Below are positions 1-10,180 of a stretch of 64,000 nt of DNA, piece by piece. This DNA is from Ancylostoma caninum (Eukaryota > Nematoda > Chromadorea > Rhabditida > Ancylostomatidae). How positions within the stretch are numbered: the stretch's first letter is position 1; every line of letters begins with the position of its first letter. The DNA lies in NCBI GenBank assembly GCA_037903475.1, contig JBAJFG010000002.1:4437001-4501000 (forward strand). The letters are read 5' to 3'. Under the pieces are notes generated by a model. The model searched no databases and was not told where the DNA came from. It saw only the letters and a program-made list of their open reading frames with translations. A program made the translations under genes and the position numbers.

Positions 1-1700
1 CGAAATGGAACGTATGTAACAAAGTCTATTATAAGCTGAAACAAGAAGTTCGAAGGAAGCGAAAACAGTTATGATGCTGAAAATTTGAGTAACCTCTTTG
101 CAGTTCTGTTTGTTGAGAAATTGCAGCTCCTCGAACTTATGAATCACCATTAGTGGAGCCTCTAAAAATGCTCGACAAGATGGAGCAGTCCATGCTCACT
201 AGATTTTCCTTCGAGCAATGTAACGAAGACACAAAAAAAACGGTCCAAGTGTAGCGAGAAAGATGGGTTGCTTTTACAATTTACAAAAAGAAAACATTCA
301 CAGCATCTCCGTGTCGGTTTTCGAGCCTCGATCAAGGTAGGTTCGGAATGTGAAAAAATAAAGCACTCGAAGTAGTTGTCAGGCATAAGTTGTTCATTCG
401 ACAATAAGGAAAAAGTTGTTCATCTACTGAATTATACATACTTTCATCGAGCTTAAACTAGAAGCAGAGAAAAATTCTCGCAAACTAGGTGCACAAACCT
501 GTGACCATAAAGAAAGCAAAGCGAGAAAATTAGGTTATGAATCATAATGATAAATCTTGCAGTAAGTTTGAGGAATGTGCAGGACACTTCATGTGACTGT
601 GTACTTGAAAGGCATACCCCTCTTGGACCATTTGCTTTTCTAGTCATCCGTGGGAATTGGAACAATTGCGAGTGGTTCGCTCGCTTCTAGGCATCACGAA
701 CATGGTAGCTATTAATTTTTTGAAGTCTTCTTAGAGAAAAGATATTAGGAGACAAATGTAGTGGATGAGCTTACGTATTTAAAAACGAGAAATGATTAGA
801 AGCTCTCTTAAGATATCGAATGGGGCGAAAAATACAAGAGAAATTAGTCTTTCGGGAAATTGCTCGTCGAAGGTAGCCTTGATTGCAGTGCAGTGACCGG
901 TGTCGTCTCTCTTTGAAGGCAAATAGTACATACATATACTATGCAATCAGTTTGTGAGTGAATATCTTAATAGCACTTTGTCTTCGCTTTTCTGGAGCAA
1001 GACATTTTCTGAAGCTTCCTTGTTACCTTTGGTTGATGAGCCGGTTAGTCATTTCCGTTGTGGAAGGACCATGAAGAACTTGCTGCTGCGGTTATACCTT
1101 TAGTTGTGAATGAGGCTTTTGCTTGCTACTATGAGCTGCTCCGCGGAAACTGGATAAGCACTGAGGTCAATAACAACAGCGGTACACTCAGGAACAGAAT
1201 TTCTTAATGTTCCACATTAACACTTTCGTGGCAATTACAATTTTTACGTTTCTCAACCAATGCGGATCGGATGTTTGCCTTATTCTCATAGGCACGGCGG
1301 TGACAAGGACATATTTGGTCCATTAAAAACAAATATGAGGTCTACTCCACACGCGTGTCTTTCTTGTAACGTTGTAGTATTCATGCTGTAGGAACTTTAT
1401 TTATAGTACTCCTATAGGAATCCTACAATAACAGTAGAAGAATGTCTTGCGGTGTGGTAGGAGTGTCCTTTTTGTGTTCAAGCATGTCAAGCAATCTTGC
1501 TGTGCACTCTGCTCTACGCAACATAGTTTGCATGAGAATTTTTCCACTTTTTTATTGATGAGAAGTCCTGCTCCAAAACAGTGGAACATCATCGCGCCCT
1601 GGTACGTACTATTTTTACTCGCCTGCTTTTCAGTCCCTGACCACTGTCTCATCCTACACAGCGTTTCATCCTGGGCGAGAAAGAACCCTTTGATTTCGAC
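1..1700. other. No recognised gene (left edge)
   Basis: AT-rich DNA with only short open frames in conflicting phases, no protein similarity I recognise, and no inverted-repeat pair that I could find. It looks like intergenic or intronic sequence. Confidence 0.5.
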
Positions 1701-4398
1701 CACTTTTGACCACGGGGGCTCCGTGTGCGCAGCAGTGTGCGAAATTCTAAGAGAGAGAGGCTCATGCGTTGAAGTAATGTATAGATTATATATATATATA
1801 TATATTTTCGTTTTCTTGATCCACCCAAGAGTACAGCCCAGCATTCATTCGCACGAAATTCTGAGTCCGCGTATTACTGTGCTACGATTACGAACGACGA
1901 AGAAAGCGACCATCACCATTGTAAACTGCTACGCTCCTAACTCTGTTGCCAGCGAAGAGGACAAAGACAACTTCTACTCTGAGCTGGAAGCAGTAGTTAA
2001 GAAGGAAAAGTCATACTACAAATACATATGCGGGGATTTCAACGCCCTTGTGGGAAATGGAAGCGACGGAAACTGGAGACTAGGTCGACACGGAAATGAA
2101 GCTAGGAACGACAATGGCTTTCGTCTATTAGATCTGATGTCTTGTTGCAACCTGTTTCATGGAAACTCCATCTTCGAAAAGCCTCAACACAGACGGTGGA
2201 CCTGGGAAAGTCCTAACGGACAAACTCATTCAGAGCTAGACCACATCCTCACGAACCGAAGATGGAGCCTGATGGACACTTCAGTAGTACCCTCTTTTGA
2301 CACCGGATCCGACCACAGACTGCTACGGGCCAAGATACGACTCAGTGATCGCATATTCAAAAGAGACACACATCGTGGGCCAGCTATACGCTCTCCTGAG
2401 TATGATGAATCCGAACTGCAGAAGGCCATGAATGCATACAACTGGAGAAAGGAGGAAGATCCCACAGAAGACTATGAAGAATTAGCAAAAGGGCTGATAT
2501 TTTGTGCCAAAGCAGCTATGATGAACTACAAACAGAGAGGAGAAAGGCTGAACCCAAAGCCCAAACAATTGCTGCGCCGTAGAGGTGAAGTCAAAAAAGA
2601 TCAGGCAGCGACGCATTTGGAGAAAGTCGTCATCAATAAAGCCTGTCGCGCGGCCATGAAGGAATCCCTTAGAGAGCACCGCAAAAATAAGCTTCTTTCG
2701 ACAGCCGCTCAGAGGAAAAGCCTGAAACGATGCCGACGAGAACTCTCGGACTATTCTGCTGTGACCACGTGCCTGAAAGACAAACAGGGAATACCCAGAA
2801 CGACGAGGACGGACATAGAACGCATTGTAACGGACTTTTATACAAATCTGTACCGCTCAACAACGGTTGTCCCAAGACGCCCATCCCCCACAGAAGAAAA
2901 GCCACCACCCATTCTGGTCTCGGAAGTGAGAATTGCAATTCAATCGCTGAGAAAGGGGACGGCCCCAGGACCCGATGGCATTACAGCGGACTTGCTTAGA
3001 GTCGGAGGATATACAATGCATAAACTCTTAGCAGATCACTTTACCTCCTATCTCGAAGCTGGCATCATTCCCGATCAGTGGAAGAGCTCCAAGACAGTGT
3101 TGATCTTCAAAAAAGGTGACAAAGAAGATATCGAAAACTACCGCCCTATTGCTTTGTTGTCTATGCCATGCAAACTGTTCACGAAGATCATTCTGAACCG
3201 GCTTGAAACCACGCTTGATGAGTACCAGCCAATAGAACAGGCAGGTTTCAGAAAAGGCTTTTGCTGTATGGACCACATTCACACTATCGTCCAGCTGATT
3301 GAGAGATGCAGGGAATACACGATGCCTCTGATCCTCACATTCGTCGACTACAGAAAAGCATTCGACTCCGTCGAAACGAATGCAGTCTTGAATGCGCTCA
3401 TACATGCAGGAGTAGATCCAGCTTACGTGAACATTCTTGAGCAGTGCAGTGTCGGAACAACGACGACAATCCAGTTGTTTGACAAAAAACTACGCATTCC
3501 GATCGGAAAAGGTGTCCGACAAGGAGACACAATATCGCCAAAACTGTTCACGTCAGCCCTCCAGTATGCTATGTCTCGACTGAACTGGGAAGACAAAGGT
3601 ATCACGATCGACGGAAAGAAGCTCTCAAACCTACGATTCGCAGACGACGTGGTTCTTGTTAGCAACAACACATCAGAGATGAACCAGCTGCTAAACGAGC
3701 TGAACGAAGTGAGCAAGAGCATCGGGCTGGAAATGAATATGAAGAAGACACAGATGATGGCAAATCAGTGGTGTGACAACGGAATAGTACAGCTGGATGG
3801 AACTATCTTGAGGAAAGTAGACAGCTACGTTTACCTGGGACGTGAAGTAAATATGACGAACGACTTGACAGGCGAAATTGGGCGAAGAAGAAAAGCGGCG
3901 TGGGCAGCCATGGACACGATTCGAGAAACGACAAGTCAAATCAGGGACTCGAAGCTGCGAGCTCACTTATTTGATTCTACGGTACTTCCGGCACTGTGTT
4001 ATGCTACTGAAACATGGACGGACAACAGAAACATCTCCTTGGCTATGAGAACGACACACAGGGCCTTGGAAAGATGTCTTCTGGGAACGAATAGATGGAA
4101 GCAATGGAAATGTGGCCTCAGTAGCAAAGACTTGAGGAAGGAATCGAAGATCAAGGACCTGACAGACTACATGGCATCCGCAAAGCATCGGTGGGCAGGA
4201 CACGTGATGCGCCGAACTGACGACAGATGGAGCACGAGATCAACTCTCTGGACTCCCTTGAACGTCAAAAGACCCCTCGGCCGACCCTTCACGCGCTGGT
4301 CTGATACATTTTCCAGGTCGTTTAAACAAAGAGAACTGACGAACTGGATGAGAGCGGCCCGAGACAGGAGAACCTGGAGCGAATGTGGTCCACACTGA
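1447..4398 (+). CDS. RTE-1-like LINE endonuclease-reverse transcriptase, 5'-truncated
   Basis: Single open frame of 983 codons. It is the polyprotein of a non-LTR retrotransposon that copies its RNA into a nicked genomic target. Similarity to Caenorhabditis RTE-1 starts only near residue 121 (about base 1807, HPRVQ then SHEILSPR). The first ~120 residues, including an Ile-Tyr run encoded by (TA)n, are upstream DNA that happens to be open. The remaining endonuclease part keeps GDFNA (about residue 200) and SDHRLL (about 289), but the N-terminal catalytic part is absent. The RT domain has YRPIALL (about 565), FVDYRKAFDSVE (about 633), GVRQGDTISPKLF (about 689) and FADD (about 731). The C-terminal region has YVYLGREVNM and HRWAGHVMRR, typical of RTE-1. 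There is no internal stop or frameshift from 1807 to 4398, which suggests a young copy or selection until recently. It cannot be fully active because the endonuclease is truncated. Confidence 0.9.
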   Translation: MRCGRSVLFVFKHVKQSCCALCSTQHSLHENFSTFLLMRSPAPKQWNIIAPWYVLFLLACFSVPDHCLILHSVSSWARKNPLISTTFDHGGSVCAAVCEILRERGSCVEVMYRLYIYIYIFVFLIHPRVQPSIHSHEILSPRITVLRLRTTKKATITIVNCYAPNSVASEEDKDNFYSELEAVVKKEKSYYKYICGDFNALVGNGSDGNWRLGRHGNEARNDNGFRLLDLMSCCNLFHGNSIFEKPQHRRWTWESPNGQTHSELDHILTNRRWSLMDTSVVPSFDTGSDHRLLRAKIRLSDRIFKRDTHRGPAIRSPEYDESELQKAMNAYNWRKEEDPTEDYEELAKGLIFCAKAAMMNYKQRGERLNPKPKQLLRRRGEVKKDQAATHLEKVVINKACRAAMKESLREHRKNKLLSTAAQRKSLKRCRRELSDYSAVTTCLKDKQGIPRTTRTDIERIVTDFYTNLYRSTTVVPRRPSPTEEKPPPILVSEVRIAIQSLRKGTAPGPDGITADLLRVGGYTMHKLLADHFTSYLEAGIIPDQWKSSKTVLIFKKGDKEDIENYRPIALLSMPCKLFTKIILNRLETTLDEYQPIEQAGFRKGFCCMDHIHTIVQLIERCREYTMPLILTFVDYRKAFDSVETNAVLNALIHAGVDPAYVNILEQCSVGTTTTIQLFDKKLRIPIGKGVRQGDTISPKLFTSALQYAMSRLNWEDKGITIDGKKLSNLRFADDVVLVSNNTSEMNQLLNELNEVSKSIGLEMNMKKTQMMANQWCDNGIVQLDGTILRKVDSYVYLGREVNMTNDLTGEIGRRRKAAWAAMDTIRETTSQIRDSKLRAHLFDSTVLPALCYATETWTDNRNISLAMRTTHRALERCLLGTNRWKQWKCGLSSKDLRKESKIKDLTDYMASAKHRWAGHVMRRTDDRWSTRSTLWTPLNVKRPLGRPFTRWSDTFSRSFKQRELTNWMRAARDRRTWSECGPH
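1708..1782 (+). repeat. 75-bp dispersed repeat ending in (TA)n, copy 1
   Basis: Nearly identical to 5272-5345 over about 74 bp, including the motif GAGAGAGAGGCTCATGCG. Both copies run straight into a (TA)n array. Part of the long open frame starting at 1447 passes through it, which supports the view that the N-terminus of that frame is not coding. Confidence 0.85.
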
Positions 4399-4445
4399 GA
4401 AGACCAACCCAGCAGTGAAGATGGACCATCAAAGTATCAAAGTAA

Positions 4446-4446
<1 letters not shown>
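1806..4446 (+). mobile_element. RTE-1-type non-LTR retrotransposon, 5'-truncated
   Basis: The element runs from the edge of a short (TA)n tract to a (TA)n tract of 44 bp just after a short 3' tail of about 48 bp downstream of the TGA stop. 5' truncation is the usual product of incomplete target-primed reverse transcription. The sequence left of the insertion (1708-1782) recurs at 5272-5345, also directly before (TA)n, so the insertion seems to have landed in a TA array. No long target duplication is visible because both flanks are simple sequence. Confidence 0.85.

Positions 4447-4490
<44 letters not shown>
4447..4490. repeat. (TA)22 microsatellite
   Basis: Uninterrupted TA dinucleotides between the 3' end of the RTE-type LINE and the TA-type MITE. 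Confidence 0.95.
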
Positions 4491-4493
<3 letters not shown>

Positions 4494-4688
4494 GAAGCTC
4501 CAAATGTCCGCAGTCAAGAGGGCGTGGCCACGGCGCGGCTCCTTGATCAGACACAGGCGCTCTCTATGCTGCCTCTGGCTTCTCTGACTCTGCAGCCAAC
4601 CAGTGGCAGCATGCCGAGCGCCTGTGTCTCTGTCTAAAGCCGCGTCGTGGCCACGTCCCTCTTGACTGCGGACATTTGGAGCTTCCTG
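4491..4688. mobile_element. 198-bp foldback MITE, TA target
   Basis: Terminal inverted repeats of about 70 bp. The left end CAGGAAGCTCCAAATGTCCG is mirrored at the right end (CGGACATTTGGAGCTTCCTG), leaving a short middle part. It is flanked by TA on both sides within TA-rich sequence, as expected for a Tc1/mariner-type non-autonomous element. No coding capacity. The near-identity of the arms means the RNA would fold into a long hairpin. Confidence 0.88.
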
Positions 4689-4689
4689 T

Positions 4690-4843
4690 ATATACTAGCG
4701 CCCCTTCTGGACGGTAGAAAGTGGGGTAGGGCAGCCACTTGAGGTATGTGCAAAAGCTCCACACGTGTGAAATGCTTAGAAAATCAGCAAAAAAGCAAAA
4801 CTAATCATTAGCTGAACTCAAATACGAAATTCTCCCTATGAGT
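4690..4843 (+). repeat. Dispersed repeat R1, copy 1
   Basis: Starts with TACTAGCGCCCCTTCTGG and contains GTGGGGTAGGGCAGCCACTT, then an AT-rich part ending near CCCTATGAG. Related copies lie at 5674-5716 (truncated), 10181-10331 and, reversed, 52258-52345. Class unknown. Confidence 0.75.
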
Positions 4844-4888
4844 TGCATATACTCTATGGGTCTGGCCGCCTCGTCAACGTCGGGCTAT

Positions 4889-4890
<2 letters not shown>

Positions 4891-4976
<86 letters not shown>
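4891..4976. repeat. (TA)n microsatellite, 86 bp
   Basis: Uninterrupted AT dinucleotides up to the first base of a hAT-type MITE. Confidence 0.95.
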
Positions 4977-4979
<3 letters not shown>

Positions 4980-5239
4980 TGGCGGACGCAGGGGGGGGCG
5001 CCTCCGAGAATGGGTCGCCAAATTTTCGAAATTACTTTACAATACAAATAAAAATCTTGTGTTAGTTTATTTTTAATTGTTTATTTTTATTATTATTTTT
5101 AATATATTTTTTATTTATTGTTTATTATTATAATTAATATTATTATTAATTTTATTTTCCGTCTGGGTCCCCAAAACGGCGGAGACCCCACTTTTCTTCC
5201 CACGCCCCCCCTCCCGCCCACTTTCTGCGTCCGCCACTG
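4977..5239. mobile_element. hAT-type MITE, copy 1
   Basis: 263 bp with 15-bp terminal inverted repeats (CAGTGGCGGACGCAG at the left, CTGCGTCCGCCACTG at the right), G-rich or C-rich tracts just inside the ends, and a very AT-rich core. It sits inside a TA array, so its target duplication cannot be read here. Copies 3 and 4 show 8-bp duplications, which places the family with hAT elements. No transposase frame. Confidence 0.88.
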
Positions 5240-5271
5240 ATATATATATATATATATATGTACTAGCTTCT

Positions 5272-5340
5272 GACCACGGGGTCTCCGTGTGCGCAGCAGT
5301 GTGCGAAATTCTAAGAGAGAGAGGCTCATGCGTTGAAGTA

Positions 5341-5345
<5 letters not shown>
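5272..5345 (+). repeat. 75-bp dispersed repeat ending in (TA)n, copy 2
   Basis: Second copy of the sequence at 1708-1782, again followed directly by a TA array (5344-5382). Confidence 0.85.

Positions 5346-5382
<37 letters not shown>
5344..5382. repeat. (TA)n microsatellite
   Basis: About 39 bp of TA dinucleotides between the 75-bp repeat and the second hAT MITE. Confidence 0.95.
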
Positions 5383-5385
<3 letters not shown>

Positions 5386-5663
5386 TGGCGGACGCAGGGG
5401 GAGGGGGCGGGGGGCGCGCCCCCCCCCCCGAGAATGGGTCGCCAAATTTTCGAAATTACTTTACAATACAAATAAAAATCTTGTGTTAGTTTATTTTTAA
5501 TTGTTTATTTTTATTATTATTTTTAATATATTTTTTATTTATTGTTTATTATTATAATTAATATTATTATTAATTTTATTTTCCGTCTGGGTCCCCAAAA
5601 CGGCGGAGACCCCACTTTTCTTCCCACGCCCCCCCTCCCGCCCACTTTCTGCGTCCGCCACTG
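5383..5663. mobile_element. hAT-type MITE, copy 2
   Basis: 281 bp, almost identical to copy 1 in its core and right half, with an expanded G/C tract near the left end. It is also inserted in a TA array. The close similarity of copies 1 and 2, in the same orientation and 144 bp apart, could reflect a local duplication of the whole TA-MITE unit instead of two insertions. Confidence 0.88.
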
Positions 5664-5673
5664 ATATATATAT

Positions 5674-5716
5674 ACTAGCGCCCCTTCTGGACGGTAGAAA
5701 GTGGGGTAGGGCAGGC
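5674..5716 (+). repeat. Dispersed repeat R1, truncated copy 2
   Basis: The first ~43 bp of R1 (TACTAGCGCCCCTTCTGG to GGGTAGGGCAG). It follows a short TA tract, as copy 1 does. Confidence 0.7.
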
Positions 5717-6041
5717 TTCGAGTCATCTAGCCTTGCCTGCAAACTCCTAATCACGCATTTACATGTAACGCTAAGTTCCGATACAATGATACTACCTAAT
5801 CTTTTTGTCACATTTCTTACACGCCTATGGACCCGTTATGAACAGCCAACAGAGAGGGGAAAGAGATGGTCGACTGAGACACGAATGAGCGCGTAGCGTG
5901 CCCCTACTCCACCGGCAGAAGTGCATCTTGGCGTTTCCCCCACTACTGGGCCACGGCGAACCCTTTCTTCATCGATGGACCCGTATCTTGCCGTCTTCAC
6001 ACTACTGGGCCATGGCGGACTCTTTCTCGATCGGTAAGCAC

Positions 6042-6319
6042 CAGTGGCGGACGCAGAAAGTGGGCGGGAGGGGGGGGGGGGCGTGGGAAAGAAAGTGGGG
6101 TCCCCACCGTTTTGGGGGCCCAGACGGAGAATAAAATTAATAAAAATATTAATTATATTGATAAATAATTTATAAAAGTTATATTAAAAATAATAGTAAA
6201 AATAAACAAGAAAAAAAAAACTAATCAAGGTTTTTGTGTGTACTGTAAAGTAATTTCGAAAATTTGGCGACCCATTCTAGGGGGGCGCCCCACCCGCCCC
6301 GCCCCTGCGTCCGCCAGTG
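6042..6319. mobile_element. hAT-type MITE, copy 3, nested
   Basis: 278 bp in the opposite orientation to copies 1 and 2. Left end CAGTGGCGGACGCAG, right end CTGCGTCCGCCAGTG. Flanked by an imperfect 8-bp duplication (GTAAGCAC at 6034-6041, GTGGACAC at 6320-6327). The mirror position in the right arm of the surrounding foldback (about 7640-7650) has the uninterrupted target, which confirms the insertion and the 8-bp duplication. Confidence 0.9.
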
Positions 6320-7642
6320 GTGGACACCTATCATGATGTTTTTCTGGACTACGGGGCCCCGGCTCACCTGTCCTTCATCACTACAGCCGCATTCTCTGCA
6401 AATCTCGAAAGTGATGGGACAAAGTTAGGAAATATTTAGAAAGTTTGATCAACTGCACAAGTTGCACAACTGGTTGCAGAAAATGTCACAACAGCTTATG
6501 GTGACGCGTTCTTCATCCCGTGAATTTGATTGTACTCCTTAGAAACAGACGGATCCTCAAGCCGCATAACCCCCAAGGGACCTCAACAAGAGGTGCGCAA
6601 GGAGCATATACCAAGTGAGGACACCGAGTGAATCATTCGATACATCCTCCACGGTATGCACACTTCTTTTCGAAGTGGATATCGTCCACTGTTCCAAAGT
6701 TGAGTGAAGTCAACAACAAAGCTCCAGCAGAGGGGCGACTCTGCTCCGTACATTGCTGCTACGCATCGTCAAATCGTTGTAAACACTGTCTCGCCTGGAG
6801 GGCTCGAGACCGCTAGCTACTGGTCCCGTCGCGAAATTCCGAATGCACCCGACCTCCACTAAGTCTATGCACCTATGACGAAACATCAGCCGAATGCCCC
6901 GTCAGCTGCGCATCCTCGCGAGCCACAGTCTATAACCAAAAACAGAGGATCCTCTTATATAAATCATGGTAGTGCAACAAAATTTTCTAGAGCGCAGGCG
7001 TAGGGGAGACTAACACGTGATCGCATGCGCTCGCCGTAAGGCTCATTTATAGACTTGCCTCGCGAGAATGCGCAGCTGACGGGGCATTCGGCCGATGTTT
7101 CGTCGTAGGTGTACAGACGTAGTGGAAGTCGAGTGTACTCAGGAATTAGCGTTGGGACCAGCGGCCAGCGGTCTCGAGCACTCCGGGCGAGACAGTGTCT
7201 GCAACAAGTTGATGTTGCATAGCAGCAATGTACGGAGCAAAGTCGCCCCTCTGCTGGAGCTTTGTGTTTAACTCCATTCGATGTCGAAACAATGGACGAT
7301 AACCATCTGGAATGGATGTGTGCATGCCATAGCGATAGGATTTGCTGGGGTTCCTCCCTTGGGATATGCGCTTTGCTCATCTCTCACTGAGGTCAGGGAT
7401 TATGCAGCGTGAGGGTCCGTCTGTTTTTAAAAAGGGCAGTACGTTCAAATACACAGATGAACGAACGAAGGAAGCGTCATCATAAGCTGTTATGACTTTT
7501 TCTGAAATTAGTTGTTTCTGAAATCAAACTTTCTAAATGTTTCCGAACTTTCTTCCATTACTCTCAATTTACAAGGAGTGCGGGTGCACTGATGACGCAC
7601 AGATGTGCCGGGGCCCCGTAGTTCAGAAAAACATCAGGATAG

Positions 7643-7890
7643 GTGTCCACCGGTCGAGAAAGAGTCCGTCGTGGCCCAATAGTGGGAAAACGGCAGGATA
7701 CGCGTCCATCGCGGGAGAAAGGGTCCACCGTGCCCAGTAGTGGGAAAATGCCAGGGAACGAGCCCACGGATGGGGATCAGGTCTGTCCTGACCCAATAGT
7801 GGAGAAAGCGCCAAGATACAGGTTCGCGGATGGAGAATGGGTGCGTCGTGGCCCAATAGTGAGGAAAACGGCAAGACGCACGTCTGCTGT
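7643..7890. repeat. ~60-bp minisatellite in foldback arm
   Basis: About four degenerate units, each with CCCARTAGTGGGAAAA-like and GTCCRYCG-like blocks. The mirrored array, about two units, is at 5920-6035. Chance frames through it appear on both strands and are not genes. Confidence 0.75.
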
Positions 7891-7962
7891 TAGAGTAGGA
7901 GCACACTACGCGCTCATTCGTGTCTCAGCCGACCACCTCTTCTTCCTCCCTCTATATTGAAG

Positions 7963-8690
7963 CTGAAGCTCAACAGTTGGACTATCCCAGTAACGTGAGG
8001 CTTGAATCATTCCAGGCGATGGTTCGCACGGCATTGGTTACACTTTGTTGTTCACAAGTACTAAGGCCATGTGAAAGATAATCCTGCGCAGAGTTGGGAG
8101 TGGCCGCGCATAACTGGTATATAGGCATGTAAGAAATATGACAAAAAAGAGTAGGTAGTATCATTGCATTGGAAGTTAGCTTCACAGATGCGTGAATAAG
8201 AATTTGCAAGCAAGGCTGGGAAAAAACTTCGCAAAGGTTAGAGATGGGGATCTAACTTGGACGTCGTTTCTTCCATCACTTTTTCCCAGCCTAATGTTTC
8301 TCATGCTCATATGTTCTAGGAAGAGGGAACAAGGAAATTTGGGGAATTCCTGCCCTTACTTTCTCCCCAACCTCGTACATATAAGGAAGATTTAAACGAA
8401 AATTAACAAAAATCAATTCACTTGTTTATACATTCGGATACACCTAGAATGCGCCATACAAGACAGATTTTAAAAGGACAGAAAAGCATAATTCCATGTG
8501 TTTTTTAAAGGTTGAATCTAGCGTTTTGCTTTTATCATAACTCAAGGAGCGAGAGAAGAGGTGAAAATATGGTAGTAGTTCTAGAAATCGGCGAAAAATA
8601 GAGAAAAGCTCAGCAAGGGTGCGACGACTGACACAGAAATGCAAGAGTACAGATGACTGACATAAAACAGGAGTTATAGCAGGTGGATCC
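7963..8690. other. No recognised gene
   Basis: Unremarkable sequence. A short block near 8090 (GCAGAGTTGGGAGTG) recurs at about 48110, so part of it belongs to a dispersed repeat. Confidence 0.45.
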
Positions 8691-8739
8691 TGGAGTGCTC
8701 CATATTAAAGGGCCACGACAGGCCCTTTCTCCTCGGACC

Positions 8740-8900
8740 CACTCTCCAGCGGCGGAGTCGGGCACTTTCGGGAAAGGCACACCTGTTTTCTATTGCAGCA
8801 CCCGTCCCCTCTGCAAATCTCGAGAGTGATGGCAAGGGTTAAGAAAGTGTTCAGAAATTTTGATTATCTACGTGATTGGTTACATAATGCCGTGCCTATC
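8740..8900 (+). repeat. Fragment of the 2.1-kb foldback family
   Basis: Resembles 6365-6480, with shared blocks CTCTGCAAATCTCGA and AGTGATGG followed by a diverged AT-rich part. Confidence 0.65.
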
Positions 8901-8961
8901 TCTGTCGAAACGTTTGCTCTGTATGTTGGCGTACAGGCCTCCTCGAAATAAACGGATATTG

Positions 8962-9035
8962 TGATTAAGGGAGTGGATGTTTCTGCCGCAAGCCCTTAAC
9001 AGGGCATGCGGCAGAAACATCCACTCCCTTAATCA
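8962..9035. repeat. 74-bp near-perfect palindrome (hairpin)
   Basis: Arms 8962-8996 and 9001-9035 are reverse complements over 35 bp with one mismatch, leaving a 4-base loop (TAAC). The outer 29 bp are perfect. It would extrude as a cruciform or fold as a strong RNA hairpin. No function can be assigned from sequence. Confidence 0.92.
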
Positions 9036-10180
9036 TCCCGCTTCCGAGGTGGTACAGCGCTCTATGGAACCCGTGTAGATGTCGCAACCACCTCAAAAGT
9101 GGGAGGGTGGTTTTCCTGCTCCGACATGGTGCAGCCTAAAAGCTTATAAACACTCTCACCTGGCTGCTGCTAGACCGCCGGTGGAGGTGATAAAGTCACT
9201 ATCCCGTGCATGTGGGAAAGTCGAGAACGATGTACGTTGCGAGTCCCGAAACAAACGTGTCTGAGTCCCTAGAAATCGGCCAGCTGCGCTCACAATCTGG
9301 ACATCAAGATTACCAGCGCCTATAAGTACCACCGCGCTATGAAAGGATATGTCTGGCTCTCAGCCCATTACAGCGCTTTATTTGATGGAAGACGCAGCGC
9401 GATTGTACATGGAACTATAAAGTATGAGCGCAGCAACCTCGAAAACTTATCGGTGAGAACAGCGCGTCATTACCGGCACGAAATGTTGCTTACTTAAGCC
9501 AATATGGCGAGCGTTCAAGGCAGTTCGTATAATTAGCGCAAGCCACGGTAATTTTCGTATCCAAATTTTTTGAGTTTCAAGCTTAACTTTTCAACTGGTT
9601 GCACGAGCCAGTTTTGACGTCAAGCGACTAGTGAAAGGAAGAAAAGTGAGCGACTTCAGGGACTTCCCACGAAATAAGACATTCCGTGAGAAATTCAACA
9701 TGGTACTTCCGGATATTGATTTCTTACAAAGCTGTGGATTTTAGTGTTCATTGCATTCGTAAGAAAAATGTGGGAAAAATGTGATAGTCTTTCATAAATA
9801 GTAAGGCGCTCAATATTCATGCGAGCAAATGAAAATCTAAATAGCATCCATATATTTTCACATGAAAACTATTTGTACCGGATCAGTCGTCATCACTGAT
9901 GTCAAAACCGTACCCATCTATGGCCGCAGTTGCAGAATGATTATGTAGAAGAGATTTTCATCCACCGCTTATCCTATGTGGTGGCAGCTTGTCATTAGTC
10001 ATTCCTTGTTGGCTTCTACGGTGACCAGCCCTCGAATTTAGTGCCACCTTTCCACGTAGATTTTCTCGCCTCCACTGGCACGTGCTAAAACTTATAGATC
10101 ATTGTAAGAGCAATCTGTTAACAGAGACAGCTGAAATCACGTTATGGAAAGACTCGAAAACTATTTACATTTTCTATGAA
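9036..10180. other. No recognised gene
   Basis: No protein similarity and no repeat partner seen within the window. Confidence 0.45.

Larger units (their letters stand above)
5851..7962. mobile_element. Large foldback element, 2.1 kb
   Basis: Left arm about 5851-6945 and right arm about 6955-7962 are inverted copies of each other. I estimate 75-80 percent identity by eye. Matching blocks include GAGACACGAATGAGCGCG (5876) against its reverse complement near 7905, AAAGCTCCAGCAGAGGGGCG (6718) against 7240, and a shared centre with GAGGATCCTC. The left arm is interrupted by a hAT MITE (6042-6319). Outer arm parts hold a ~60-bp minisatellite. No transposase is visible. Fragments of the same family lie at 8740-8900 and 52660-52985. 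Confidence 0.8.

Noticed and set aside
4838..5475. Frames rich in Ile-Tyr dipeptides
   Set aside because: Translation of (TA)n microsatellites and the adjoining hAT MITE ends.
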